From Deroplatys truncata (Eukaryota; Arthropoda; Insecta; Mantodea; Mantidae), in assembly GCA_030765065.1 (NCBI GenBank), contig CM060985.1, forward strand, positions 175,462,096 to 175,526,095: DNA of 64,000 nt, written 5' to 3'. The first letter of the stretch is position 1. Each line of letters opens with the position of its first letter. The notes beneath the pieces are model-generated. The model was not told where the DNA came from. It made no database searches and saw nothing but the letters and a program-made list of their open reading frames with translations. Made by a program: the position numbers and the translations under genes. Positions 22,870-33,553 of the stretch are shown one piece after another.

Positions 22870-23662
22870 GTACACTCGCAAAAAACAGATGAAAAGCTTC
22901 AACCGTTTGACTTCCTAAGCCAATCACAAGGCAGTATTTCGGATGGTTGATGACAAAGCGGAACCGGAACTAGAATCAGCTCTGTTGCCGGATGTAACTA
23001 TTCCCAACCACGTGCTTCAGTTTGTGAATCTCTAGCACGAGCGTCGAGTTGTTCTTTGCAAGTTACATATTGTTCATTGTTATTTATATTTGTGGTTATT
23101 GTTTGATAGTTTTGTTATTGTTCATTTATATATATATATATATTTATCTATTTTATATATATTTCATTCATATTATTTATTTAAACAAAACTTAAGTGCG
23201 ACAATGTCTGAAAAATGACACCAATCGCCGAGTGATGATTCACGAAGTGAAAATCCTTTGCACTGAGGTGTGCCACTTAATAGTCAGGCATTGGAACTAT
23301 TAAGGAGAACCCGGGAATTCTTTGAACAGGAAAAGGAGGAGTACATGAAGCTTCATGGTCATCCCTCTATTCCTGCTGATAAAGCCGTACAACGAACTGC
23401 AGCAGCTCTTAGACTAAGCACGAGAACTGTTATTCACAAGGGAGTGAAACTCCAAGAGAAAGAGGACAAAATTCCTGAACCATCTGGAACGCAACAGGTA
23501 TTTCTATCAACTCCAGGGAAGAAAAGAAATCAGCCTCGTCCAGTCACAAATCTTGATGCTTTCCAATTAGACGCCATATGTAGACACATTTATGCCCATT
23601 ATCATAGAAAGGAGTATCCGACCATACCAAAGCTGCTTATATCGCTTATTTTCAATTAACAA
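22870..23662 (+). pseudogene. DDE element, 5' region and N-terminal transposase part (plus copy)
   Basis: A leader of about 400 nt precedes a frame at 23270-23659 that reads LNSQALELLRRTREFFEQ, then RTAAALRLSTRTV (helix-turn-helix-like) and KRNQPRPVTNLDAFQLDAIC. This layout matches the N-terminal DNA-binding part of a common insect IS630/Tc1-related DDE transposase. The catalytic part is missing. A start codon lies in another frame upstream, so the copy is frameshifted. An inverted second copy lies at 25221-26690. Confidence 0.65.
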
Positions 23663-23751
23663 TAATAATATGAAATAGTTATTATTTATTGACGTTCGCT
23701 ACTTACGTACACTTTTTGTATGCAGCTTAGACACGATAGAAAGGAGAACAA

Positions 23752-24935
23752 TCAGCTGTTGTTGTTTACTAGCCACTCTGGCAACGTCGCAACCACAATG
23801 TAGCCAACCTTATGTGAAGCCACACGAACTGTCAAGTGCGAAGATACAGCAGCGGGGGTATAATCTGCACTGTCACCCTCGAAGTAGTCTCTTGGGAGTT
23901 GATACACTTGTCCCAGCGCTTCTGCCACTGCTGGAAGCACCTCTGGAAGTCCTCTTCTTTCAACATGTTCAGAGCCTTCTGCGATTCGCGATGGATGACA
24001 TCAATGTCCTCAAAACGGTGTCCTCGGAGCCACATTTTAAGTCGCGAGAAAAGAAAAAAGTCTGCTGGTGCCAAATGTGGAGAATAGGCCAGATGGGGAA
24101 AAATATTAATCCTATTTTTATCCAAAATTTGGTGAACAGAAAGGGCTTTGTGCACAGGCGCATTGTCATGATGCAGGATCCAGTCACCATTCCTCAATTT
24201 CTCTGGCTGTTTGCATTGCACATTCTCCCTTAATCTTTGCAGCACTTGTTTGTAGAACACTTGATTCACTGTTTGACCCTGTGGCACAAATTCCTTATGT
24301 ACAATGCCTTTAATGTCAAAAAACACAATCATCATTTACTTCACTTTGGATCGAACTTGTCTGGCCTTTTTCAGGCGTGAAGATGAAGGACTCTTCCATT
24401 GTGAAGATTGTTGCTTCGTTTCTGGATCGTACCCATAAATCCATGTTTCATCACCAGTAATAATTTTCTCCATAAACTGTGGGTCATTTTGTAGCTGTTC
24501 TTTAAGGCAACCACACAGCTTTCCTTTTGGTCATTTGAAAGCAGGTGGGCATGAACTTGGCGGCAATTCTTCTCATGTCCAAATTGTCTTTCAAAATGCT
24601 TTGAACACTTCCAAAGGAGAGTCCTAATGAGTCAGAAAGTTCTCTTATTGTAATGCGTCTATCATTTCCCTCACCTGATTGATATTTTCATCAGTTTTGC
24701 TGGAACAGGGTCGCCCCGAATGATCTGCATCTTTAACTGATGTCACACCACTTTTAAATTTCGAAAACCACTCAAATGCTTGAGTTTTGCCCATAACTTC
24801 CTCCCCATAAGCTGTTCTTAACATTTCATACCCTTCTGTTGCAGTTTTACTGAGTTTAAAGTAAAATTTGATGTTCATTCTTTGTTCTTTGTAATCTGAT
24901 ATTTTTGCTATGCAGAAAAATCGCAGCACATGCAA
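23752..24935 (-). pseudogene. Mariner transposase, broken
   Basis: The N-terminal piece (24645-24935) has KTATEGYEMLRTAYGEEVMG and FKSGVTSVKDADHSGRP, the mariner HTH and GRP linker. The catalytic piece (23832-24335) has VFFDIKGIVHKEF (first Asp), WILHHDNAPVH (second Asp) and YSPHLAPADFFLF (position of the third Asp). The C-terminus continues in another frame (LPRDYFEGD, 23752-23940). At least two frameshifts separate these pieces, so it is inactive. The family transposes by cut and paste at TA. Confidence 0.88.
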
Positions 24936-25220
24936 AACACTGTTTCACTTCAGAGCGTCTACCTTATCACTGCATAGTCACAGGAAGTCACGTGACCTCT
25001 CATTTTTATCGGGAAGGAACACTGCATGTACAGTCTGGGTAAGAATTAAAGAAATCTCAGCATCGGCATTGTTGTAAAGCTATTCTGGAAACTTTTGGAT
25101 CACACCTCGTATATAGAATAAATTAGCACTTTTGGCAATATAGAAACAAAATAATACAAACATGCCTGCTACAATGAGGGGAAATAAACCAAATTATAAG
25201 CTGCGATAACAAAGTTATTT

Positions 25221-26690
25221 TCACTCACGCTGCATTCCAGATGGTTCAGGAATTTTGTCCTCTTTCTCTTGGAGTTTCACTCCCTTGTAAATAACAGTTC
25301 TCGTGATTAGTTCAAGAGCTGCTGCAGTTCGTTGTACGTCTTTATCAGCAGGAATAGAGAGATGCCCATGAACCTTCACGTACTCCTCCTGTTCAAAGAA
25401 TTCCCGGGTCCTTCTTAACAGTTCCAATGCCTGACTATTAAGTTGCACATCTCGACACAAATGTCATCACTTGGTGATTGGTGTGTTTTTGAGACATTGC
25501 GCACTTCAAATCTTGTATAAATAATGTGAATGAAATATATACAAAAAATCTGATGTGTTACACTCACATGACTTTCTCTACTCTTGTACAATCTATTTTT
25601 ACAAACGCCTATTCTCCATATGCTTCATGTTAATCGAAATATCGAGATGTCAATCTTATTGGTAATTTTCTTGTAGATGCAAGGGGAATATGGTAGCTTT
25701 TAAGCGATAGTCAAATATTTTAACGCTGGTTGCTATGTGGCGCATTCCATTCTCTTTGCATGTCCAGGACATAAAAAAAATGAATAAGGAATTTGAGAAA
25801 AAGTATAAGTATTGGAAAATTTAATGAAATAACAAGCAATATCTCGAAAACGGTTTACTCAACAAAAGAAATGTATATGACATAAGTTGTGTATTTTAAT
25901 GCGATCTACATTTTTTGTGTAGTAAAATTTTTTCTATCTCTTATGGTTTACCAGTTATGCAAAAGTCGTTCACAATGAAGAATACTTTTGGAGACATTCC
26001 CAGAAAATTGGAGATATACATTTCATTTCTCATGACATTATCTTAAACATATGATATTTTCATCAAAATAGAGCCATTTTTGAGAAAATTAAAATTTTCG
26101 AAAAATCTTCCATATAAAGGGTAGTCTGGGGTGGGGGGATTTTCTTGAAAACCTTCGTGTCGCATCTCTGGAAGATACTGAACCTAAATACCAAGTTTGG
26201 TGCGTATCCGACTGTTCGTTTTTGAATTATGCTGTTCACAGACACACACACACACAGACACACACACGGACATGTTTCCAAAAATGCTTTTTTTGGATTC
26301 AGGAGGTCTCAAAACATGTATTTCCGGTGAAATCTCGGTATCGAATTTTTGGGTGGAATGCAATACTTCCCCTACTTACTATACGTAGTAGAGAAAGTAA
26401 AAATATAAATATATATATGTATAAACGAACACCAACAGTAACCACAAATATAAATAACAATGAACAATATTAGCTTGCAAAGAACAACTCGACGCACATG
26501 TTAGAGATTAACAAAGTGAAACCCATGGTTAGAAATAGCTACTTCCGGCAACAGAGCCGCTTCCAGTTCCGCTTTGTCATAGACCATCCGAAATACTGCC
26601 TTGTGATTAGTTTAGAAAGTCTAATGGTTAAAGCTTTTCATCTGTTTTTTTTGCACGTGTACCAACTTAATCGCTAGTTGGTCAAATACA
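25221..26690 (-). mobile_element. DDE element, inverted second copy, split by a repeat
   Basis: The frame at 25221-25460 repeats LNSQALELLRRTREFFEQ and RTAAALELITRTV. Its leader continues at 25461-25548 and resumes at 26404-26690, after an inserted ACTTTCTCTAC-family repeat. The leader matches 22870-23260 in reverse (TTGCAAAGAACAACTCGACG; CAAGGCAGTATTTCGGATGG). Confidence 0.75.
25549..26399 (-). mobile_element. ACTTTCTCTAC repeat family, copy b
   Basis: A near-complete 0.85-kb copy in minus orientation, inserted between A-rich flanks (ACAAAAAA and TAAAAA) in the DDE element. It includes a (CA)n tract at 26239-26270. Confidence 0.88.
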
Positions 26691-26997
26691 ACGTTTCAAT
26701 GGCAGGGGTGTAAGTGTCCACGAGAGGAAACTACTTCAGACAAAATGCGAGTACGGTACATTGTGTAGCTTCAGGATCATTAGCTTTTAAACATTTTATG
26801 TCTTAGTAATTATTGAGTCAATTCTAACACTATATCACTTACTTGTTTTTATCACGAATACATGTTTCAGGAGCTAATTGCTCCCATCCTCAGTTCCCTG
26901 TTGACTGCCCGCATCCTTCGTCTTGGTTGTAAGCTTGATCTCTGGTGGCGGCTGGGAGAACTTCTTCAGAAGTAAGTCTCCTGGCGGGGTTTCAAAA

Positions 26998-27880
26998 TTA
27001 TAAGTGCGGTTTCTGTTCTTCCAAATATAGATGTTTTCCCAAGTTGCAAGTTCTGCTTTTCCTGAGATGTTTTAAAGTATTTTTGGGTTTCTGTCTATGG
27101 TGTTTGTCTCTCCAAAAGTGCCAAACTACTGCTGATTTATCTTCCTGTTTTTGTTTTATGTAACTGAGGTGTTCTTTTGTTCTTGTTTTTATATTTCTCT
27201 TGGTTTGCCCAATGTATATTTTTTCGCAGTCATTGCAGCTGATCTGGTATATTCCTGGTTTGTTCTCTTGTGGGATGTCATCTTTTAGTTTGGAGTTTAG
27301 TAGGTTTTTTATGGTGTAATTGTTTTTTGGAGCCAAAGAGATGTTGTGTTGCTTGAAGATTCTCTGGAATTTGTAGAAAGCTGTTGGGTGGTATGTAAAC
27401 TTTTTGAAGATCATCTTTTCTTTTTCATTAGGGATGAGTGTGGTAACTTCTTGTGTTTTCTTTTTGCTCATGGCTCTGTTTATTTTCTTGTATATTTTTT
27501 CTGGCCTGAATCAATTTTCTATAACTATGTCCAGTATCTTGTTTAACTCAAGTGTGTATTCCTCTTTGTTCATAGGGACGTTGATCAGTCGGTGTGTCAG
27601 ACTGTTGAGTGCTGCATGATGGTGGGGAACAGGATTTAAACTGTTTTGTTTTATGTAGCTATTTGTGTGTGTGAGTTTCCTTTAGATGCCGAATGTTAAG
27701 TGGTTTCCTTTCTCGATGATTTTAAGGTCAAGAAAGGGGAGTTGTCCATTCTGTTCTTTTTCCATTGTGAAGTTTATGGATTTTTCTTGAAGGTTCAATA
27801 ATTTTAATGCGTCTTCCAAGTGTTTTTCCGGAACTATTGCAAAAATGTCATCAACGTAGCGGTGCCATCGTTTAAATATC
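26998..27880 (-). pseudogene. Penelope RT/GIY-YIG C-terminal part (minus arm)
   Basis: It runs from RYVDDIFAIVPEKHLEDALK and NGQLPFLDLKII (RT palm and thumb, 27682-27880) through a broken middle to the GIY-YIG domain (26998-27471). A frameshift near 27090 ends the frame in a nonsense tail (KHHRQKPKNTLKH). Confidence 0.85.
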
Positions 27881-28453
27881 TTGTCTGAAAAGAAAACACA
27901 AGAAGTTACCACACTCATCCCTACTGAAAAAGAAAAGATGATCTTCAAAAAGTTTACATACCACCCAACAGCTTTCTACAAATTCCAGAGAATCTTCAAG
28001 CAACACAACATCTCTTTGGCCCCAAAAAACAATTACACCATAAAAAACCTACTAAACTCCAAACTAAAAGATGACATCCCACAGGAGAACAAACCAGGAA
28101 TATACCAGCTCAACTGCAATGACTGCGAAAAAATCTACATTGGGCAAACCAAGAGAAATATAAAAACAAGAACAAAAGAACACCTCAGTTACATAAAACA
28201 AAAACAGGAAGATAAATCAGCAGTAGCTTGGCACTTTTGGAGAGACAAACACACCATAGACAGAAACTCAAAAATACTAAAAAACATCTCAGGAAAAGCA
28301 GAACTTACAACTTGGGAAAACATCTATATTTGGAAGAGCAGAAACCGCGCTTATAATTTTGAAACCCCGCCAGGAGATTTACTTCTCAAGAAGTTCTTCC
28401 AGCCACCACTAGAAAGCAAGCTTACAACCAAGATGAAGGATGGGAGCAATTAA
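27881..28453 (+). pseudogene. Penelope GIY-YIG C-terminal part (plus arm)
   Basis: A 190-codon frame with the complete GIY-YIG block, followed by KSAVAWHFWRDKHTIDRNSK and NFETPPGDLLLKKF. It lacks RT and any start of its own, since it begins at the inversion junction. Confidence 0.85.
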
Positions 28454-28530
28454 CTCCTGAAGCATGTATTCGTGATAAAAACAAGTAAGTGATGTAGTGT
28501 TACAATCGACTTAATAGTTACTAATTATAG

Positions 28531-29503
28531 ACACATCACTGTCACAAAGTCCCCCAAAGGAATTTTATTGTGAATTATATTTTATGTCTTATTCCCACAT
28601 TTGCCATAGATCCTAAACTTCTAACACATAATGCACATAATAGACAAATAAAATGGTAGGTACCTGAACAGTTTGGCATCTGTGATTAAAGGTATATTAA
28701 ACTGTTCTTAACTTCAGGTTTTAGGAATCATTCATTTGACTAATATAGTATACCACCTTTGCTTTAACCTTTTATGAGTAGTTAAGAAAATGATTAGCAC
28801 TATAGGTTAGAAAAAACAACAAAAAAACAAATGCGAACCAAAGCAATTCGAGTAACAATTCTACATTGCTAACAAAGAAATTCAATTATTGCTAAACAAC
28901 AGCCAACTTTATTCATTCTCGGTTAAAGGTGGGTAGTTCTCACATAATTTGTTAAAAACATTTAACACAATTGTCTTCTTTATATTTTCCACATTTATGT
29001 TTTCCACAGTGGAGAGGATTCTCAGGCATGACATTCTCGAAAGTAATATTTTCTCAGCATGTGGCAAAGAGTACACTGGTGCCTTATCCGGAAAGGACTA
29101 CACCACCTCCACCTGCCTCTTAAACTCGGAGCTATAACGGTTCATTTAGTTAAAAGTGAATCTGAATAAAGACATTTTTGTTTCATAAATTGAACTGTTA
29201 CAATAATGGAATTTTTAAATTTCTCTCCACAAGAATGACTACAGAATGTTACGATCTGAATCAAAATGTTTTATGTAGAGGAAGACACGACATGCTAAGC
29301 GGGAAAAGTTGTAGTTTGCCCAACAGCCAATGAGATGCTCTCTTGTCACGTGGTTTTGTTTACAACTCCTTTAAACTTAAAGTGAAATTACTTTAGCAAC
29401 TGTTATAACAGGGCAAAACTTACTGGGAATTACTTTTTGCAGTACAAACAAATATAGCAGTTGGGTTTACCAACTCTAGAGGTGAAAACATTAATGTATT
29501 TTC
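28531..29503. other. Unassigned intronic stretch
   Basis: AT-rich, with no recognisable frame or repeat. Confidence 0.4.
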
Positions 29504-30426
29504 ACTTTCTCTACTACATATAGTAAGTAGGGGAAGTATTGCATTCCATCCAAAAATTAGATACCGAGATTTCACCGGAAATATATGTTTTGAGACCCCC
29601 TGAATCCAAAAAAACATGTTCATGTGTGTGTATGTGAACAGCATAACTCAGAAACGAACAGTCGGATAAACACCAAACTTGGTATTTAGGTTCAGTATCT
29701 TCTAGAGATGCGGCACGAAGGTTTTCAAGAAAATCCCCCCACCCCAGATTACCCTTTAAATGGAACATCTTTCGAAAATTTTAATTTTTTGAGAAATGGC
29801 TCTAATGATTTTGATTAAAATATCATATGTTTAAGATATTTTCATGATAAATGAAATGTATATCTTGAATTTTCTGGGAATGCCTCCAAAAGTATTCTTC
29901 ATTGTGAACGACGTTTGCATAACTGGTAAACCATAAGAGATAGACAAAATTTTACTACACAAAAAATGTAGATCGCGTTAAAATACACAATTTATGTCAT
30001 ATACATTTTTTTTGTTGAGTGAACCATTTTCGAGATATTGCCCTTAAATTTTTCAATACTTATTTTCTCAAATGGGAATTCGTTATTCATTTTTTTGTCT
30101 TGGATATGCAAAGAATATTAATCTGTGGCAAAGAAAATGGTGCTGCACATAGCAACCAGCTATTAAGAAATATGCCTATGCTTAAAGGCTACTGTATTTC
30201 TATATTGCCCTTGCAAATACAAAACAAGGGGAACATAGTATGCCTTAAGCGATAGTCAAATATTTTTAGAACTGGTCGCTATGTGTAAAATGTAATTCTC
30301 TTTGCATGTCAAAAGATCGTTTCTGCAAATGTTTATCTGGATTAATATGAAATAGATGGAGAATAAGAGTTTGTAAAAATAGTTTGTACAAGAGTAGATA
30401 AAGCTATGTGAGTGTAACACATCAGA
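29504..30426 (+). mobile_element. ACTTTCTCTAC repeat family, copy c
   Basis: A complete copy from ACTTTCTCTACTACATATAG to GTAACACATCAGA with T-rich flanks on both sides. It has a TG-rich tract at 29624-29638 at the same internal position as the CA tracts of other copies. Confidence 0.88.
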
Positions 30427-30896
30427 TTTTTTTTTCAAGTTTTGAAATACTTAAAGGACAATTATCATCTTGGATAAGCTATCCAGGACGCAGGACATCT
30501 ACACAAATCTGGGATGTCTGGCAACCCTGCATCTAACAGATATGCTTGTGAAGGTTTGTGATTCTTGCCCCCCCCTTTTTGTTTTATATTTTCATTGCTA
30601 TGCAAGAATTTGTTACCACAAATAAACATTTGAATACTGTTTCCATACATTGTAAGCAAAAATAATATTGTAACATAACATAATGTGCATAGCAGAATTA
30701 CTTTTCATATGAATATTTATATAACATATATATGTGAATTTGTTGGTATTAAGAAAAAGTCATGTGAATGTATAATCAGATTTTTTTGGTTTAGTTTCTT
30801 CATCTCCTTCCCCACCATCCTAATTCTGTGGTTGCTAATGCCATAGGTAGAGACAAACATTTTATTTCTACTAATAGAAGATGTGCTTGTTTGCAG
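30427..30896. other. Intron 1 end
   Basis: A tail fragment of the ACTTTCTCTAC family (GTCATGTGAATG...ATCAGATTTTT, near 30758-30788) is present; the rest is unassigned. The polypyrimidine tract of QNG1 exon 2 is at the right end. Confidence 0.45.
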
Positions 30897-31124
30897 ATTG
30901 TTAAATGTCTGAAGAGTAAAGAGCTGCATATAGATAATTTTCTTCAGCATGAACTGCACCCTGAAGTGGCTGATGAGAAGGCTGTTGATTGGCTCTTTCT
31001 GATCGACACCCTCAACTTCTGTTTCTGGTCTGCAGATAGCACAAACAAGTGGACAGTTACATATAACGGGAAGCCCTATACAGGCTATTTTGCTCTTTGT
31101 GCAGCTATCAACAGAGCTATAAAG
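30897..31124 (+). CDS. QNG1: QNG1 exon 2
   Basis: The acceptor is GTGCTTGTTTGCAG|ATT and the donor ATAAAG|GTAATG, both phase 0; 76 codons. It holds the best family signatures: KAVDWLFLIDTLNFCFW and YTGYFALCAAINRAIK, which match the DUF2419 core (a DWxFxxDxLNFxFW block followed by a YTGYxxLxAAxNRA block). A Penelope-like repeat begins about 15 bp after the donor. Confidence 0.92.
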
Positions 31125-31794
31125 GTAATGATAGTTACTGATATTAATAAAAATGTAGTGGCAACACACTGTAACTTCACTCTTTCAAGATAATTACCTT
31201 GTCCTTGTCTTCATCATCAGCTAAGAGCCACTAACGAGTCTGTTGGTTCCAGTGTAGAGGTCACCGTTGGGCTTCCTAACGTCGACATCATTTTCGGCTT
31301 GATGTATTTAAAGATGAGATCTTTTCCAGAGGAAATTAAAATTCATTAGATGGCTTTTTTTTTTTTTTGTATGAGGAGTTTTTCCTGTGTCGTCAATTCT
31401 ATTGGATTTTGGATTGATTTGATTAAATCTATTTCATTATGGATGTTGTGGTTTGGATTCCAGAAATGATATGTGATGGCACATTTTTCAGTTTCTTTGT
31501 GTCTTATTTTCTAAAATGCCCAAGGATGAAAAGTGAACTTTTTAAAACACATAAAAGATTCCAAAAGATATTCAAGTAGTGGAACATCAAACTAGCACCC
31601 ATCAATAAACATAGTTTAAATAACATATTAAGAACAAACACAAAAGATAAAATTCCTAGAACTAAAATGCCAGGCATTTACCAGATAAATTGCAGTGATT
31701 GCAAACTTAAATATATAGGCAAAACAAAAAGGAACAAAGGAGTGAGACTGAAAGAACATTTTAGAAATATGAGTGTTGAGCTAATATAATGCAT

Positions 31795-31844
31795 TTGGGC
31801 ATGATCAGCATCAAGCCCTGGCTCCTATTGCTGATCATACCCAA
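31795..31844. other. Subterminal hairpin of the ORF1-only insertion
   Basis: TTGGGCATGATCAGCA pairs with TGCTGATCATACCCAA: 16 bp with one mismatch and an 18-nt loop. It sits 24 bp from the end that corresponds to the 3' terminus of the encoded strand. Confidence 0.7.
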
Positions 31845-32306
31845 GCTACCACATTTACAAAACATGTGTGTTGAGTTAGCTTCATATCGCTAACAGTTTC
31901 TCATTTAAAGTCGCTATACTGCTTAGTGTTCTTCTCCCATTCCCATCTCCTTCCCTTACTTCCTGCGATCGTCTTTGAATCTCCACTATCAGCGGGAAAT
32001 GGTAACTATTACATCCAAAATCAATACCTTAAAGAATACTTATTGTGTACTCCGTGCTGATCGGCCATAACAACACTTGCTCGTTCATATTAAGAAATGT
32101 AACTCTCCCTCCTAGCCCTCTCCGTGTTTACCTTCCTTTATATCTAATCATTCACTTCACAATTTCATATAAATCTATCACTTGCTTATCAATACACTTG
32201 TCTTTACATTGTCTAATTTGTTCCCTTCTAGATCATGTTTCATTTCCACAACATATTCATTCTATAATCACTCTCCCTCCCTATTCTAATATTAACTCCC
32301 CCATTA

Positions 32307-33374
32307 TTATTGCTTCCGTATTCCCATACTTCTCTCAGAGCCTGCTCTATTTCTATACGTATGGCACACTTTCCTACTCCATAAATCTATTCCTTTTGGC
32401 TCCCATAACGGTTCCGCTTTGTTTCTGTCCAGAACCCGTAAACTCCCATTGGGTATCAACACAATGCTTTCTTCTTCCACCATTTCACTACTCTGAAACC
32501 ACGACCATATCACGTGGCGATTGAACTTCCTCCCTCCTTGATGATATCATTTTCCTGGCTTCGCCAGCTGTTGCCCTTACGTCACTCTGATCTAACGTTT
32601 TTACTACATCATCTCCCAATTTTCTCTCTGACACAACCATCTTCTTCCCACCAGCCCCAGTAGCAGCGGCGTAACTTCCATGTATCCATCCTTTTCCTCT
32701 AGTCTCTGATTGTTCTTTGTACTTCCTTCCGATCTGCATTCCTTCTCTCTGGTCTCGGATGTATTTAGCTGAATCATTTCCAGCAATCTGCTGCTCCTTG
32801 TGTCTCTTTTTCATCCAGCCACCATGTGCCCATCGACCCACAGCCTTAAGTTCTTTATGACGGCCCATTTCCCTTCCATTCTTGCCAGCTTCATTTGTTG
32901 TATTAAATCTTTCTTCAAGGCCCGTTGTTCCACCGATAAATCTTTGTTTATAAAAATATTTGTTCCTTTTAGTTGCTTTGTTTTCTTTAACACTTCAAAA
33001 ACAAACTGCACTGACGTAAATCTTGCAACTATCATTCTGGCTCCTCTTGATCTCCCCACTCTAAATGCTTCCCTAATCTCCCAGCCCTGTAGCACCATTC
33101 CAAGCTTTCCTTCTATAATCTCTCTGACCTCTTTAACAGGCCATACTCCATTCCTTTCTTTCACTCCTGTTATAACTAGATTGAATCTGCGCTGTCTCTC
33201 TTCCAACAGCTCTACTCTTCTTTTGATTTTCTGTACCTCATTTCTTATATCTTGCATTTCATTTTTGATCTCACTCTTGATATCTATTAGTTCCTTTTCT
33301 ACTCCATTAAGTTTGTTTCCTAATTTCTCATCATATCTTTTATAGTAGCCAAAATTTTGTCCATGATGTTTCAA
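32307..33374 (-). pseudogene. LINE ORF1-like coiled-coil protein
   Basis: The frame at 32811-33374 has a heptad coiled coil (VEKELIDIKSEIKNEMQDIR), then RRFNLVITGVKERNGVWPV and AFRVGRSRGARMIVARF, the RRM-like region of L1-type ORF1 proteins, then IFINKDLSVEQRALKKDL. It continues in further frames (32488-32868, with KRHKEQQIAG; 32307-32513) to a C-terminal tail. Such proteins coat LINE RNA. At least two frameshifts are present. The start near 33374 is a TTG, so the natural start is probably in the upstream NPGP-containing frame. Confidence 0.7.
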
Positions 33375-33553
33375 TTCCCATTTGGCCCAGGATTAATTTT
33401 GACTCCACCAATTACCAGTAGCATGCCTATTATACATGTAAGAAGAATCATGTTTACCATCTCTTCTGTGCCTTTATTTATTTTAAAATTATTCCATTTT
33501 AACTTATTAAAGGTTCCAGTTCTTCCTCTGTACTCACTGATACGGATTCCCAT
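33371..33553 (-). pseudogene. Leader with 2A-like NPGP motif
   Basis: A 60-codon frame (ATG at 33551-33553) contains a hydrophobic run (MILLTCIIGMLLVIGG) and ends GGVKINPGPN. NPGP (33383-33394) fits the C-terminal signature of 2A-like ribosome-skipping peptides known in front of some LINE proteins. The frame stops two codons later, and the ORF1-like protein continues directly in another frame. Confidence 0.6.

Larger units (their letters stand above)
22758..25109 (-). mobile_element. Mariner-like element with DDE-element insertion
   Basis: Ends CGAAGTGTGATCAAAAAGTT (from 22758) and the complement of CGAGGTGTGATCCAAAAGTT (to 25109) are inverted repeats, each next to TA. The transposase region is at the right; a DDE-element copy occupies about 22870-23660. 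Because the left UTR-like block (22820-22853) faces the wrong way, the left end may come from a second mariner copy. Confidence 0.6.
26795..28530. mobile_element. Penelope-like element, head-to-head inverted pair 1
   Basis: Arms 26795-27470 (minus) and 27885-28530 (plus) are nearly identical. Each encodes the C-terminal GIY-YIG endonuclease part (GIYQISCNDCEKIYIGQTKR; GIYQLNCNDCEKIYIGQTKR). Between them, 27471-27884 belongs to the minus copy and reaches the RT motif YVDDIFAI at about 27840-27858. Penelope-like elements combine RT with a GIY-YIG endonuclease and often occur as inverted, truncated pairs. Confidence 0.9.

Noticed and set aside
32045-32524. 159-codon plus-strand frame
   Set aside because: It is antisense to the ORF1 C-terminal region of the 31771-33635 insertion and lacks family features.
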